A DNA stretch of 64,000 nt from Alviniconcha marisindica. Its lineage: Eukaryota > Mollusca > Gastropoda > Provannidae. The stretch lies in assembly GCA_018857735.1 (NCBI GenBank), contig JABMCL010003198.1, positions 165,392 through 229,391 of the forward strand. Direction: 5' to 3'. The notes beneath the pieces are model-generated. The model was given only the letters and a program-made list of their open reading frames with translations. It was not told where the DNA came from and did no database searches. A program made the translations under genes and the position numbers. Below, in pieces: positions 12,191 through 24,310 of the stretch (position 1 is the first letter of the stretch; every line of letters begins with the position of its first letter).

Positions 12191-14659
12191 TTAGTTTCCG
12201 GCCTTTCCGGGCCCGGTTTGCCTGGAAAAGTGTCCGTAGGTCGAGAAAGAAAGAATGACTTCCGCTATGTTGTGTCCAGTGTTTAATCGCTTTTCCGCCC
12301 AGTCAGGACCGCGTCATGTGAAAGGCGTTGAGTTTTAAATGTTTTCCAAACACATAAAAGGTTCAAAAGAACGCTTATTTATTAGGACACAAACACACAG
12401 TCTGCAAATTTTCGGGGTAATCCCCTTTGTCAAGCTACAGAACGACACTTAACAGTTAAACGGTTAAAAATGATTGAAAAATGAGATGAGAAGCGAAATA
12501 ACTGATCTTCTTTTTTTTCTTTTTTCTTTTTTTTTGGGGGGGGGGAGGGGTCGTCTCGGTTCTGGCCGTTGTCAGATAGCTGGAGCGAGCGAGAATGTTT
12601 TCGAGATAGCAGTGTGCACGTAGAACTACAGTTTGTAATGGTAATTGTGACCAGTCACACACACACACAGACACACACACATACAGATGCCACTTTTGAA
12701 ACGCATTGTTATGCTTATTTTGTTTGTTTGTGTAATTGTGATGTTTTAATAATCTAACGTAGACATGTGATGGCTTTGTTGTTCTTGTTTACTTTGCTGT
12801 GTTCTTATTGCTGCCAACTGAATTCTCCCCACGGACACAAGAAAGTTGTATTGTGAAGAGGCACAGTTATTTATCCGGTAACGCCTGTGAGCATCGACTG
12901 AAAACCGGGTGCTACTGCGGGACCGGTTTAAACTGGTGGACGACAATCTTTACCCATACGGGTCTCGTGTGCACGTGATGTGTATACCCCACGCATGCAT
13001 AGAAGAGAAGGCACACACAGACACACCCGCGCGCAAAAAAGAAGAAAAGAAAACCTACACACGCATTCCCGACACGGGGTAGCTGTTGATGAGAACTCTT
13101 TGGGATTGTTCAGGTCAGGAAACATGGTGGTTTGGAATCGAGCCACTTTTTTTTTCTTTTTCTTTTTTTGCGCTTTTTTTTGTGTGTGTGTGTGTGTGTG
13201 TGTGTGGTTTAGTAAAGGATCTGTTATGTGTGACGTAAGTAAGTAATTTGATGTTTTACGCCAAGTCAACCAGTACGGTTATATCGGCGCGAATATGCCT
13301 GATTTAATACCCAAGAATGATTTCAATATTTAGAACAAATTTATATAATATATAAATTTGTTATATGCTGGATACTTTAAAACTTGCTAAGCGCCCTGTG
13401 CATACCGGCAGTAAACAACAACAACAACAAACCACACACAACCAAAAAAACAAGCAAACAAACAACAACAATCAAAAACGTGCACGTGCCAAACATTGGC
13501 AATGGCTGTACGGGAGTCTCATTGACATTGTGACCGTCAGTGGTTGGGACATCGACGAGTAGCAGGCGGTTGAGTGACTAAATACATGGTGTGCCTGGGG
13601 GCTCAGATGGAACTTGTGCGAGGTCAGCAGGGAACCGGTTTGGGGTGAGAGGTGGTGTTACAGAGAGGTGGTGTTATTGCGCTCCAGTGGGCAGCGAGTG
13701 GCTCGGTTTTTCACTGAGGTCTCTCGCTGGGCCTGAGTAACGAGACACCGGCGGTGTTTGACCCCCGGGGTGCGTACATACACGTAACAGCTGACACAGT
13801 TTGGGACTGTTTGGGGCCTCCGTGCGTGGCATTGACGCAACGTTTGTTAATCTGATAGGGTAGTACGTCCTCTGTCGCCCTTGGCAACAGCTATAGGTCC
13901 TATCAAAGCTCATTAAATCCGTGCATGCATGCATGTGCGCGGTCATGGCTACAGCGACTCACTGGTCAGGAAATGCATATTACAGCCTGTAGTTCGCCCG
14001 CCCTGCCCGTGAGTAAACAGATACTGAAAGTTTGACGGTGTGAGTTGAAACATTGTGACTGTAAGTGTAGTCGTTTGACCATCTAGAGCAAGCATAATGT
14101 CATTACAGCCAATACTCACAGCCTACGCAATGATGGTAACCGTAAGAAAAAGAGAAGATTAAGAGTGCGCCATGTGCGTTGACTGGTGTTGGCCAATCCA
14201 AGTTTTCTTTGGGCGCGCCGGGAGGTTTTATCATCAGCTTCCTGCTTTAGATAGCAAGACTAGCTGTCACAGTATCAGCTAGCTAGCTGGGCCGTCTAGG
14301 AGACCGGGAGTTTACCTGCGTGTCACTGAATGCGAACTGTGCAGTCGCCACTGTATGAAACGTTCTGGTATGTGTTTTCGCTTTCAGTTTTATCAGGGAC
14401 TGGCCACCATACAGAGGGTCGGCATCAGCTACGGACATCACTTTTGTTCTTTTTCTGCTCCTATTCGGAAATTCAGCATTAGATGTACATGGCATATTTA
14501 TTTTCTCTCGCTAGGTGTACACAGCTTCTTCTGAGGTGTTTGTTAACATTGATTAATAACAGGGGGGAAATGGCCACCTAGCTAGCTGTCAAATATATCA
14601 CTACTGTCTTCATTTGAAAATTCAATCCAGTTATGTTGCATACAGTTTATTTCACATGA

Positions 14660-14710
<51 letters not shown>

Positions 14711-15329
14711 GGTCAAGTACTGGACACTAACAGAGGCCTGCAGTGACTTTTGTTTAAAAGGTGGTCACAGTCAGTGCCTTGGGTGCTATTAAAACAGTCA
14801 GACAGGTGATCTAACATTAAAACTATGTATACATGATCTGGGACATCTCTCTTAATCTTATTTTCTGTTTGTGTGTGAAGAGTGAACCAGTGGAGCTGCA
14901 CTGTGAGGAGCTCACATTTGAAGCAAAAAAGTACTTCTTTAAATATTGACAGAACAAACAAATTAAGCCTGGATATGAAAATATTTGCACATTTCCTGTG
15001 TTTTCAGGCAAATTTACTTCTTTGGTTTGGTTCCCCGCTAATGTTTCAACAATCATTTGTTTTAACTGTTATCCACTTAATTGTGGTGTGCTACTGCTTG
15101 AACTATTTTTGCTGCATGTGGGCAGTGCACTGTCACAGTGTCTTGTGTTCTCTTAATATATAGCCATCTTCTCTTTCTGCCTGCGTGCAGCCATGCCCAT
15201 TTGTGTGTCCATATACAATATGTCTCTTCATCTGTCCATCTGTTTAGAATACCAGACTATGAGTATGATCATCATCTATCAACTTGTGTATTGATTTAGA
15301 AGCAACATGTATTTCTGACGTTGTTCCAG
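12191..15329. other. non-coding stretch upstream of the PAQR gene
   Basis: No coding exon was recognised. Holds a CA tract at 12,655-12,680, T runs at 13,147-13,180, GT at 13,181-13,206 and CT at 14,661-14,710. Any non-coding first exon and the promoter of the PAQR gene probably lie here or further upstream, but no specific promoter could be supported. Confidence 0.55.
13232..13295 (-). repeat. SINE-like 3' module fragment
   Basis: On the minus strand this reads CGCCGATATAACCGTAC, GGTTGACTTGGCGTAAAAC and ATCAAATTACTTACTTAC, matching the plus-strand copies at 3,133 and 7,385, including the TTAC tail. Confidence 0.65.
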
Positions 15330-15408
15330 GTCTGGATCCAGACAGGAAGCTGCACCACCCAGGTGAACCGTCATCACCACTCAGGGATCTGAGCATCACA
15401 AGTCCACC
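15330..15408 (+). promoter_or_regulatory. probable 5' UTR and splice acceptor before the PAQR start
   Basis: TTTCTGACGTTGTTCCAG ends at 15,329 and looks like a splice acceptor, so the coding exon may begin at 15,330 with an upstream non-coding exon not located here. An in-frame TGA at 15,364-15,366 closes the reading frame upstream, so the ATG at 15,409 is the first possible start. Its context, CCACCATGT, is a good Kozak match. Confidence 0.6.
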
Positions 15409-16437
15409 ATGTTCCCATCCACAACCCTCCCCAGCAGTGGGCTGGCAGGACCGCTGTACCACAAGGATCACATGCCAGAACACTTCCACGAACACTTCAT
15501 CGTGACGGGATACCGCCACCCCAAGTCCTCTGCCTGGCAGTGCATCCTCAGCCTGTTTGATGCCACCAATGAGACGCTGAACTTCTGGACACATTTTCTG
15601 CCCAGCTGGTACTTCATGTGGGTGCTGAAGGGTCTGTGGGAGACGCTAGACTTCCAGCATGACTCCTATACCTGGCCCTTGCTCTGCTACCTCTTTGCCT
15701 GCTGCATCTTCCCTCTTGCCAGCGCCATCGCCCACACCTTCAATGTCATGTCTGAGAAGGCGCGCCACGTCTGCTTCTTTCTGGATTACTCTGCACTCAG
15801 CTTGTTCGCATTTGGCGTGGCAGTCTCCTACCATGCCTACTGCTTCCCTCAGGTGTTGGTGGAGACAAGGTTCTACCACCTGTATGTCTATGGGGCAGGG
15901 CTGTGCGCATTTTTGTGCACCACCTCATCGTGCATGACTCGCTTCATGCGCCCCAGTGCCTTGCGACAGTGTCTTCGACTCCTCTCCTTCGCCATACCAT
16001 ACTGGTTCAACAGCTTTCCCATTGCTGTCCGCTTGTTCTTCTGCTCAGAAGAGGAGAGCAAGCTGGCATCACAGACGCTGCATGCGCGCCAGTTCACCTT
16101 CGCCATCATTGCTGCCTTTCTCTATGCCTCACACCTTCCAGAGCGGTGGAAACCAGGCCACTTTGACATCATCGGCCACAGCCACCAGCTATTCCATGTG
16201 GCCACCATTTTGGGTGTGATGGACCAACTGCAGGCCATCTTGCTGGACATGCAAGAGCGCCGAGACACTGTTCGCCATTGGATGAACTTTGATCTAAACA
16301 ACAGCGTGGGTTTAACAATGCTGATTCTGGTGATCAACACAGTTATTATTGTTGCATTCTCACAGTACCTGTACTTTGCCAAAAACGTGGACTTGCACAG
16401 TCTGAGCAACTCTAATGGCAAATGCAAATGCAGTTAA
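15409..16437 (+). CDS. PAQR5: membrane progestin receptor gamma-like protein (PAQR family)
   Basis: A complete 342-residue coding region in a single exon. It belongs to the progestin and adipoQ receptor family, nearest in motif pattern to the PAQR5/PAQR6 (mPR gamma/delta) class: an N-terminal GYRHPKSSA and then LFDATNETLNFWTH at residues 34-62. Eight hydrophobic segments are visible, near residues 58-77, 89-111, 121-142, 157-176, 190-211, 227-243, 257-278 and 300-323; the eighth is typical of the mPR class. The family's presumed zinc/hydrolase residues are all present: S105 and H109 (SxxxH), D126, and H259/H263 within GHSHQLFH, preceded by FD at 252-253. Vertebrate members are plasma-membrane steroid receptors, and ceramidase activity has been proposed for the family. 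Length is normal and no break is visible. PAQR5 and PAQR6 cannot be separated by eye, so the symbol marks the class only. Confidence 0.93.
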   Translation: MFPSTTLPSSGLAGPLYHKDHMPEHFHEHFIVTGYRHPKSSAWQCILSLFDATNETLNFWTHFLPSWYFMWVLKGLWETLDFQHDSYTWPLLCYLFACCIFPLASAIAHTFNVMSEKARHVCFFLDYSALSLFAFGVAVSYHAYCFPQVLVETRFYHLYVYGAGLCAFLCTTSSCMTRFMRPSALRQCLRLLSFAIPYWFNSFPIAVRLFFCSEEESKLASQTLHARQFTFAIIAAFLYASHLPERWKPGHFDIIGHSHQLFHVATILGVMDQLQAILLDMQERRDTVRHWMNFDLNNSVGLTMLILVINTVIIVAFSQYLYFAKNVDLHSLSNSNGKCKCS

Positions 16438-17031
16438 TAACTTTGTGTTTAGACTTAGAGCCTGTTATTTAGTGTTAACAACATGTGCAGTAAAGATGGC
16501 TATTAATTAATCAAATTATTTCATTTATTTTTAGGGACCAGTCAATTATGAATCACACAGGGTTATAAATGTGAAGTTTTGAAAGTGTGGAAAATGTATG
16601 GCAGGGAAAATTCAAATTTTACCTCTTGCAGATGTGAAAAAGTACTGTGGGAAAAAACCAACACAATCTAAATTTTAATACTGATTAATTTTAACCTTTG
16701 TGTGTTTGGATTATAAAAGCAAAAAGCAAGTGAAACAAGATTTTACTATTGTATTGTGAATGAGAAAAATTATTTTAACAGTTACATGGGGGTCTTTGTG
16801 TAATGTTAATTTATCGTGAAAAAAGATCTGTCCCAGAATGCTTTCCAGGGTCTTTCTAAAACAGTCGGACCAGGAGAATGCTTTCCTGGGTCTTTCTAAA
16901 AGAGACTGTTGGAGGAAGCATGGCAGAGGGGTGTCCAGATGATACAATCAGTTACTTAAAATACATCATTAGAATTTGGACTGTTGAAGTTGATATCGTT
17001 TAGAACTGTTTTCATAGAATAAATCAATAAA
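16438..17031 (+). promoter_or_regulatory. PAQR 3' UTR with tandem polyadenylation signals
   Basis: AT-rich sequence follows the TAA stop. Two AATAAA signals lie at 17,018-17,023 and 17,026-17,031, the first pair downstream. An imperfect duplication of AGAATGCTTTCCaGGGTCTTTCTAAAA occurs at 16,837 and 16,876. Use of these signals is inferred; later AATAAA motifs exist (for example 24,775), so a longer 3' UTR is possible. Confidence 0.55.
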
Positions 17032-17329
17032 TGATAATTCAGTACCCAATCTCTTTGCTGCAGGGTGCTTATTTACTAAACAGTAATTTAGTGTCATATT
17101 CTTTGTCAAATTGACTGACTGAGTTTTTTAAGTAAACTTGCATAATGATGATGTTTAAATTAATTTAAAAAAAGAAGTTTTTGAACTTTTATTTTTAGAA
17201 GATCGTGGTTTAAATAATTATGGCAACATATTAAATAATTATCACTTTCAGTAGTTTCATCAGTTCCACTTCACTGATTACTCGTTTGTGTCATTACTAA
17301 GTAATGATGTTCAGAGTCATGTTCCCAAG

Positions 17330-17400
17330 TTTTGTTCGCCCTGAGATGACCCAGTGTGGCTGGCAGGGCATTAGAATCAAACAAGTCGCTAACTGCCCAG
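17330..17400 (+). repeat. SINE-like 3' module fragment
   Basis: CGCCCTGAGATGACCCAG, TGGCTGGCAGGGCATTAGA, then CAAACAAGTCGCTAAC, aligned block for block with the copies at 7,385 and 10,822. Confidence 0.6.
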
Positions 17401-18770
17401 TTTTGGTTCATGTTAATTGCTGAGCACTGGGATTAGTCATCAAGGGTCTAGGTTACACTTACAGTTCAGAAACAACACCTTAATTAATCTTTAGTTTTAT
17501 CATTTACAATTGATGGTGTAATTTATGTTCCCAGTTTGCTATATTTTTTTGCAGTTCAGAAGCTACAGATTAATTAATCATTGTTCTCACAGTTGAAGGT
17601 AGAGATGGCATTGCCAGTTAAATCTATATGTGTCTAGTAGGATTTTAGGAATAATTCGGGGGTGGTGGGTTCTGAACACATTTAAGCACACTACTCCAGT
17701 AACTTCAAGAATCAATAGTTTTGATACCTGCTCACATTCTTAATGAACACAACTGTTGCTTTCTCTGCTATTACTGTATCAGCTTTGACAGGGAAATTCC
17801 TGTCCAGTTACTGTACAATTTAGAAGAAGAAAAATGTGTTATATAGGGAAAATGTCTAGTGTATTGGGTGGTTCAGTAAAGCTGGTTTGCACGAGTGAAT
17901 GCCCTTTGTAATCTTTCGCGCAAGAAGTTGCGAGAGGTTGCAGCGTCACTTCTGGGCTGATTTCTGAGTAGGCGTTGCTTCACGCTGTGTATAACAATGG
18001 CAGTTGAACCAAGAACTGCGAAACAGTACAAATGCCACCACTGTTGCAGTTGCAAAAATTACTGGGGAAAGGGGCTGGAGGGTGGGGAAAAAATGTCTGT
18101 CATTTTTTGTCTGATCAGAAGATTGCGAGTTCATGGAAAAAATACATTTTGGGGCATCCTATAGCACAAGCAACAAGTTATTGCTTGTTGCCAGACACAT
18201 TCTGACTACACCCCTCCAAAAATGTATTTAAAGTTGGCTGTGTAAAATTCACTGTCACCGCCTTCCATTGTGAAGAAAGTACGCGCCGGAAGTAAAAGCA
18301 GCCAAGGGACTTAAGCGATGCTGGGCAAAAGTCAAAGGAGTTAACAACCCCGCGGTTCGCCCAGTAGGAAAATAGGATGTCAAAACAATTATAGGAATGA
18401 TTATGTCTAGTGTCCAGAATAACTGGAAGCTGAGAATAATTATGTCCTGCATCTGTAATGACTGTGACTTGTAAAAAGTTGGATACATTTGAAAGCAGAA
18501 GGCATTTGGAGGCCAACACATGCACACACCTATAATATATATTGTGTGTGGAAAATAATAACACAGAACACTATAATTTATCAAGCTTGTCCACACTCGT
18601 GACCTTCCATAGTCCTTTCAAGTTTTCTCAGGAGCGAAGACAAATCATTTCAAAGTGATTAATCTAAATTTCTTTTTAGTCCAGTTATATTTTCAAACTT
18701 CTAGACATATTATATATATATATATGTTAACTGTGGTTGCTTTAGAATTTGAAGTGATAACTGTTTAAAA

Positions 18771-18775
<5 letters not shown>

Positions 18776-18820
<45 letters not shown>
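18776..18820. repeat. (TA)n microsatellite
   Basis: Near-perfect TA dinucleotides; a shorter TA run lies at 18,710-18,725. Confidence 0.93.
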
Positions 18821-18821
<1 letters not shown>

Positions 18822-18849
18822 TCTTCATTTTTTTCTCTCTCTCTCTTCC

Positions 18850-18915
18850 ATTTTACCCTGACATAACCATGCTTGCTGACTGGGCATAAAACTTAGGTTA
18901 CTTGCTGAGTTACTC
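18850..18915 (+). repeat. SINE-like 3' module fragment
   Basis: ACCCTGACATAACCATGC, TTGCTGACTGGGCATAAAAC and TTAGGTTACTTGCTG fit the dispersed module. Confidence 0.6.
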
Positions 18916-19197
18916 TCATTTGAAAAGTTATTTAATGAACGGTTCTTATTCTCCTTTTTCATTTATTTAAGTTTTGGATGGTTTATTTTATCATGCTTAT
19001 GGCGTTATGCCCTGTGGGTATTTGAATATATATGTGCTATTGCGGTACTATATTCATGCTATTGCAGTTGTGTAAATAATACAATGACTTCTATTTATTT
19101 GTGTTCTGGTGGCTGTTTTTCTTTCTGCTGTTTCTGTTTTAAGTTTGTGAAGTTAATGCTGACCAGTTGCCTTTCAACTTCAAGGTGACGCTGATTG

Positions 19198-19277
19198 TCT
19201 GTCTGATCTCTTCAGAACCTTGGCTGCCTGATATCTTCAGAACCTTGGCTGCCTGATATCTTCAGAACCTTGGCTGC
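19198..19277. repeat. three-copy tandem repeat, 27-bp unit
   Basis: TGATaTCTTCAGAACC followed by TTGGCTGCC occurs three times in succession, with one substitution in the first copy. Confidence 0.93.
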
Positions 19278-19599
19278 ATCGTTTGGCATTATTACTTTTT
19301 TCTTAAAAAAACAAACTTTAACTAGTTTAAGTACCAGGAAATAATTCTTCGTAATCATTTAGAAAAGTTTCACATTGCTTGGTCTGGACATTCACAGAAT
19401 GTGGAGTCCCTTCACCAGCAGAGTCTGTGACCCCCATTCCTATATCAGGGTAATTTCAGGATTAACAGAATTGTCAGTTTCCAGCCTTGTGTTCTTGTTT
19501 GCTTCTGTTGCAGGCAGTTTAGTAAACCTGTTAGTGTTAAGTGTGCATGTACACAAAATATGTTCACTGATTTAATGACTGACGCTAAAGTGTCCGTAC

Positions 19600-20095
19600 T
19601 GTGCTGATCACTGATTTGATGTACGTACTGTGATTCTAGATATCTCTGGTTGAGTGACTTTGGCGCTTAAATAGAATGTCCATGAATGTCGGTGGTCATG
19701 AGTGAGTGTGACACTAGAATGTCCATGATCAGTGACTGATTTACTTTCAAAACATGATTGAAAGTGTGATTCTAGAATGTTCATGGTCAGTGACCATGAT
19801 TCTGGAATGTTCATGATCAGTCACTGTGAGTGTGACAATACTCACTAGAATGTCCATGATCAGTGTCTGATTAACCTGACACTGTGAATGTGACAGTGCG
19901 ATTCTAGAGTGTTCATGATCAGTGACTATGACACTAGAATGTCCATGATCAGTGACTCTGAGTGTAACACCAGAATATCCATGGTCATGATTGACTGTGA
20001 CACTATCTCTAGAATGTTCATGATCAGTGACTTTGTGATTGTGAGTGCAATGCTAGAAGTAGAATGTCCATCACCAGTGACTTATTCAAGTTATT
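19600..20095. repeat. degenerate minisatellite, roughly 40-bp units
   Basis: CTAGAATGTCCATGATCAG and TGACTGTGAGTGTGACA alternate about ten times with insertions and deletions. TGATCA palindromes and the TCTAGA-like segments recur in each unit. Confidence 0.85.
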
Positions 20096-21469
20096 GATTT
20101 GATGAGTGTTTACTGTTGGTGTTTACTGTTACATGAAAAATATCTTAGATCTGTATTTTGTCATGACTGTGGCTCATAGACTGTCACATATATATATAAA
20201 TATATTGTTGATGGTGTTTGTAAAAAACGGTGTTTTGTTCTCTTGACTTCTACCATGATTTTGTTACAGCTTTAGTTTTTGCCCAAGTAACGTTGTCTGT
20301 TCTTAAACAACTTTATTGCAGTTTTTTTTCTTTCTTTCTTTTCTTTCTTTTTGCCCCCCATCTCGGCATCTGTCAATCATTTTGTACAACTACTACAAGT
20401 TTGAATAATGGGCGAAATGACGATAGTGATGATGACAGCAACATAGTCAGATCCTGCGTGTTGCTGTGTACCCAACGCACACATTTATGTACATCCTGTT
20501 TTGGTGGGCCAAGAGTGTGACTGCAATAATTCCAGCCTGTCATGTTTTTGGTCTTTGTTTCATGAACTGTATTGTGTCAGACAACCGGTTACATCTAGCC
20601 ATGATTTCTCTTTCTTTTGCTTTATGTTCTAAACTGCAACAGTTGTGTTAACTCAGTCATTGCTGAGTTATTCACAAGACAAGCAGAACTTGATATGTCT
20701 ACAGTACCATTGCTACCAGTTGGCAATCATTTCACTCTTGTCCAATGTGGAAGTCTGATCAGTGACTTATATATATTATGAATGTAATTATTGTCTACTG
20801 TTACTGTAAGCTTTTTGAACAACATACTTTATAACATGCCTAATTTATGTCTGAGTGAGCTGAGCAATATAATGCATTATTACATATTCAATACATGAAT
20901 TATCATGATTTATTGATTATGCACTCAGTTGAGGTTTTCCTGACATACCACTTCTTTCTTTTTTAATCTTTTTTTATATATTTTATCCGATCTCTTCTCT
21001 GCCTCAAGATCTCAGTATTATTATTATTATTATTATTATATAATAGCACAGCTGTATTCATTATATAATATATGGCAGTTTTGTTTGCTTTTAGCATTTG
21101 CATCTTAGAAAGTTTTGTTCTAAACGGTTGACCTTCAGGATGTTCCGGTCTTCATGACACTTCCAAGTGCATCCATAGTCTTGTTGACTGTTGGTGATGT
21201 TTGAGGAGGTGGCGAAAAAGGCATGTTTGGAACTAGGAATGTGTTTGATACACATGGGGCTAAAAACACCTGCAGTAACTTCCTTTGTGTCATTTGTTTT
21301 CTGTTTGTTAACCCCCTGCACCACCCCATGCACCCCAAAAATAAACAGAAACAACAAACAAGCAAAACAAAAGCAGTAATAGACTGAAACAAAAGCAGTT
21401 AACAAACAAATATTGAAATAAACAAGAGTTTAGACAGTACTAGATTGTAAGTTGTATTTTAGAACTTTT

Positions 21470-21548
<79 letters not shown>

Positions 21549-22919
21549 AACCATTTCATGCATTGACTGAATTTGTTTCTTTACGTGCACTGACTGTTCA
21601 GAGAGTGTACACATGAGCATGTGGTCCACTGGGATTACCCTGCGAATGGGTCACTCGCAGTCATAATCACCAAAGTAGCAAGTGTACATAAAATGATGAG
21701 GCTTTCACTTTCTTGGGTGCCTTTTTACCATCTGGACTAATCCAGCCACCCTCCCCCTATGGTTGCTCTTCATCTTCACATTGAATGTTCACTTTGCTGA
21801 GGTTTTCTGTCTAAAACTAGTAAAAGACTACAGTGAAAATGAAGAACCCAGATGAACCCAGTTTGAACTTTGTATGAATCTCAGAGGACTAAAGATGTTC
21901 TATTTTCTAATTGCACAAGTGTGCATCAGTGGGGATACTTGAATTACTTTGCCCTGAGCAGATTTTCATCATGGAGGAAATGGCCTGTCTTACTTTTAGT
22001 GTTTCATTGCCTGGTTCCTCTGTATTGATCACTGTATTTAGTGTCACACTGTCAATGTCACTGTTGTGGAGAATCATTGGAAGTCCATGTGATGTTGCAG
22101 TGACTTTTCTTTTGATCTGGCCCCCTAACAGATGCAGGCAGTTGAATTATATGCTAGAACTGTGTGATGAATCTTTCTTGTCACAGTTAAAGGAGTTATT
22201 CAGATTCAGTCTGCTGAAGTAAATGTTTGTCGCTAATGTCAGACAAGCTGCCTGTTTTGTGTACCAGAAAGGAGGGAGATGGACTGTTGTGAAATATCTT
22301 CTGTGGATCATTTTGTCTACTATAGAACTAGTGTGTTTAACATAACCCCAACCCACCTGAAACAGATTTCACCGTGCTGTAATTATGTAACTGCGAAATT
22401 ATGCGAAATCCTTTAAATGAGAATTGTTACCAGCCTGTCAACATCATCTCAGGAATACTTTAAACAGCAGACACAACTATTACTATTAGTGAATGTTAAC
22501 ATGTTGAGCTCCCCCACCCCCACACACCCGTTTCTTTTCTTTTTCTTTTTCTTTCGGTGCTTCTTTGTATTATTTCTTCTTTCTTTCTTTTTTTATAGAA
22601 TTTTTATATATTTTGAACAAGTCTAACTAAGTTTTAAGAACAACTGTTACTTTTTTTCCCTACCGTATGATATACTTTAGTGCTGTTCATTTAGCTTTTG
22701 TTACATGTGGGATTTGAGTCATAGACCTAGTGCATTATTCATTATTAAATTAAGGTTATGCAAGACTGTACTTCACACCAGAATGACTGAATCAGTGAAT
22801 GTCATTGTATATATATATATTATGTAAAGGTTATACAAATCTTAGCTTGTTGATGTCACCATGAGGACCAAACGCACTTAGTGTGGCATTTAGCGTTGTG
22901 GAAGTCTCTGTCTGAGCTA
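20096..22919. other. non-coding stretch
   Basis: No recognisable gene. Contains an (ATT)n tract at 21,017-21,040, a (TC)n tract at 21,475-21,544 and T/TTC-rich tracts at 20,320-20,350 and 22,530-22,600. Open frames are at most about 100 codons with no domain signature. Confidence 0.6.
21475..21544. repeat. (TC)n microsatellite
   Basis: About 34 uninterrupted TC dinucleotides. Confidence 0.97.
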
Positions 22920-23375
22920 GGCATGAGGATGGGATTAAGATTGTACTTGGTTTAGCTTGATTCCAAAATTGAATGACCAGTTTAGCCAGGAAAACCGTAC
23001 TAGCTTTAGCTTGATTCCAGAACTGAATGACCAGTTTAGCAAGGAAGACCGTACTAGCTTTAGCTTGATTCCAGAACTGAATGACCAGTTTAGCAAGGAA
23101 GACCGTACTAGCTTTAGCTTGATTCCAGAACTGAATGACCAGTTTAGCAAGGAAGACCGTACTAGCTTTAGCTTGATTCCAGAACTGAATGACCAGTTTA
23201 GCAAGGAAGACCGTACTAGCTTTAGCTTGATTCCAGAACTGAATGACCAGTTTAGCAAGGAAGACCGTACTAGCTTTAGCTTGATTCCAGAACTGAATGA
23301 CCAGTTTAGCAAGGAAAACCGTACTGGCTTTAGCTTGATTCCAGAACTGAATGACCAGTTTAGCAAGGAAAACCT
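22920..23375. repeat. 54-bp minisatellite, about eight copies
   Basis: Units of 54 bp with very low divergence, starting with TTGATTCCAGAACTGAATG at 23,011, 23,065 and every 54 bp after. Because 54 is a multiple of three, both strands stay open: an 18-residue peptide repeat on each. No start context, splice sites or protein family supports translation. Confidence 0.95.
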
Positions 23376-24310
23376 GTGTTTAGCATGGGACTCTGGTCAG
23401 AAACCCGAATGCCAGGGGTTTCAGCGAGGGTACAATTCTTTAGCATGGGACTCTGGTAAGATGATCAGAAAAGCCACTGGGATGAGTAGGTTACAAAGTC
23501 TAGCTTGGCACAATTATGGCCTGCAGTGTGGGAAGGAAAGGCACATGTTTAGCATGGCACCAGGATGACCAGAATTGCCACTTGACCAGGTTGTCTCCAG
23601 GATGATCAGATGCTGCTGTGTAGATTAGGTTACAGGTCCTAGCTTGGCACCATGATGACCTGTAGCGTAGCAAGGAAAGGCACATGTTTTTAGCATGGCG
23701 TGAGGCTGACAAGGTGCTATTGTGTAGCCTTGGTTGTACAAGTCTTTAGTCTGATACCAGGGTGACAAAGTGCTGCTGTGTAGCTTTGGTTGTACAAGTC
23801 TTTAATCTGATACCAGGGTGACAAGGTGCTACTGTGTAGCCTTGGTTGTACAAGTCTTTAGTCTGGTACCAGGGTGACAAGGTGCTACTGTGTAGCTTTG
23901 GTTGTAGAACTGCCAGTACAACTAGCTTGGTACCAGGATGAGGATGACCAGATGCTGCTGTGTAGATTAGATTGTGCTAGTCTTTGGCACCTGGATGATC
24001 AGATGCTGTTGTGTAGCAAGGTTGTACAGCTCTTAGCTTGATGCTTAATGACCAGTGTTTTTGCATAGTTGAAGAAGTCTTAGCCTGGCACAAGAATAAC
24101 CAGATGGCTCTGTGTAGCAGGGTTATACAGCTCTTTGTTTTACGTTTATCTTAGCTTGGCTCCAGGTTCATCAATGTTGCTGTGTGGCAAAGTGGAGCAA
24201 GTTGTAGCTCAACAGAATGACTGAATGTCAGTGGGTAGCAAGGTGTACAAGACTTAGCAAACTATGGAACCATGATGACCTTAATGTTACTATGTAACAA
24301 GGCTGTGCAG
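23376..24310. repeat. degenerate minisatellite continuing from the 54-bp array
   Basis: Units of roughly 55-60 bp with the core CTTGGTACCAGGATGACCA, then TGCTGCTGTGTAG and TTGTACAAGTCTTTAG. The middle part has a 56-bp period (23,730, 23,786 and onward). Divergence rises with distance from the 54-bp array; both share the TTAGCTTGATxCCAG start, so they probably descend from one unit. Confidence 0.82.

Larger units (their letters stand above)
17032..19599. other. non-coding stretch downstream of PAQR
   Basis: AT-rich with no recognised coding exon. Includes two SINE-like module fragments (17,330 and 18,850), AT microsatellites at 18,710-18,725 and 18,776-18,820, and a 27-bp triplication at 19,198-19,277. 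Confidence 0.6.

Noticed and set aside
13325..13365. AATTTATATAATATATAAATTTG palindrome as a regulatory site
   Set aside because: Simple AT-rich symmetry, expected in this composition.
22935..23568. 203-codon plus-strand and 143-codon minus-strand repeat proteins
   Set aside because: Translation of the 54-bp minisatellite; frames end soon after the regular array and match no family.
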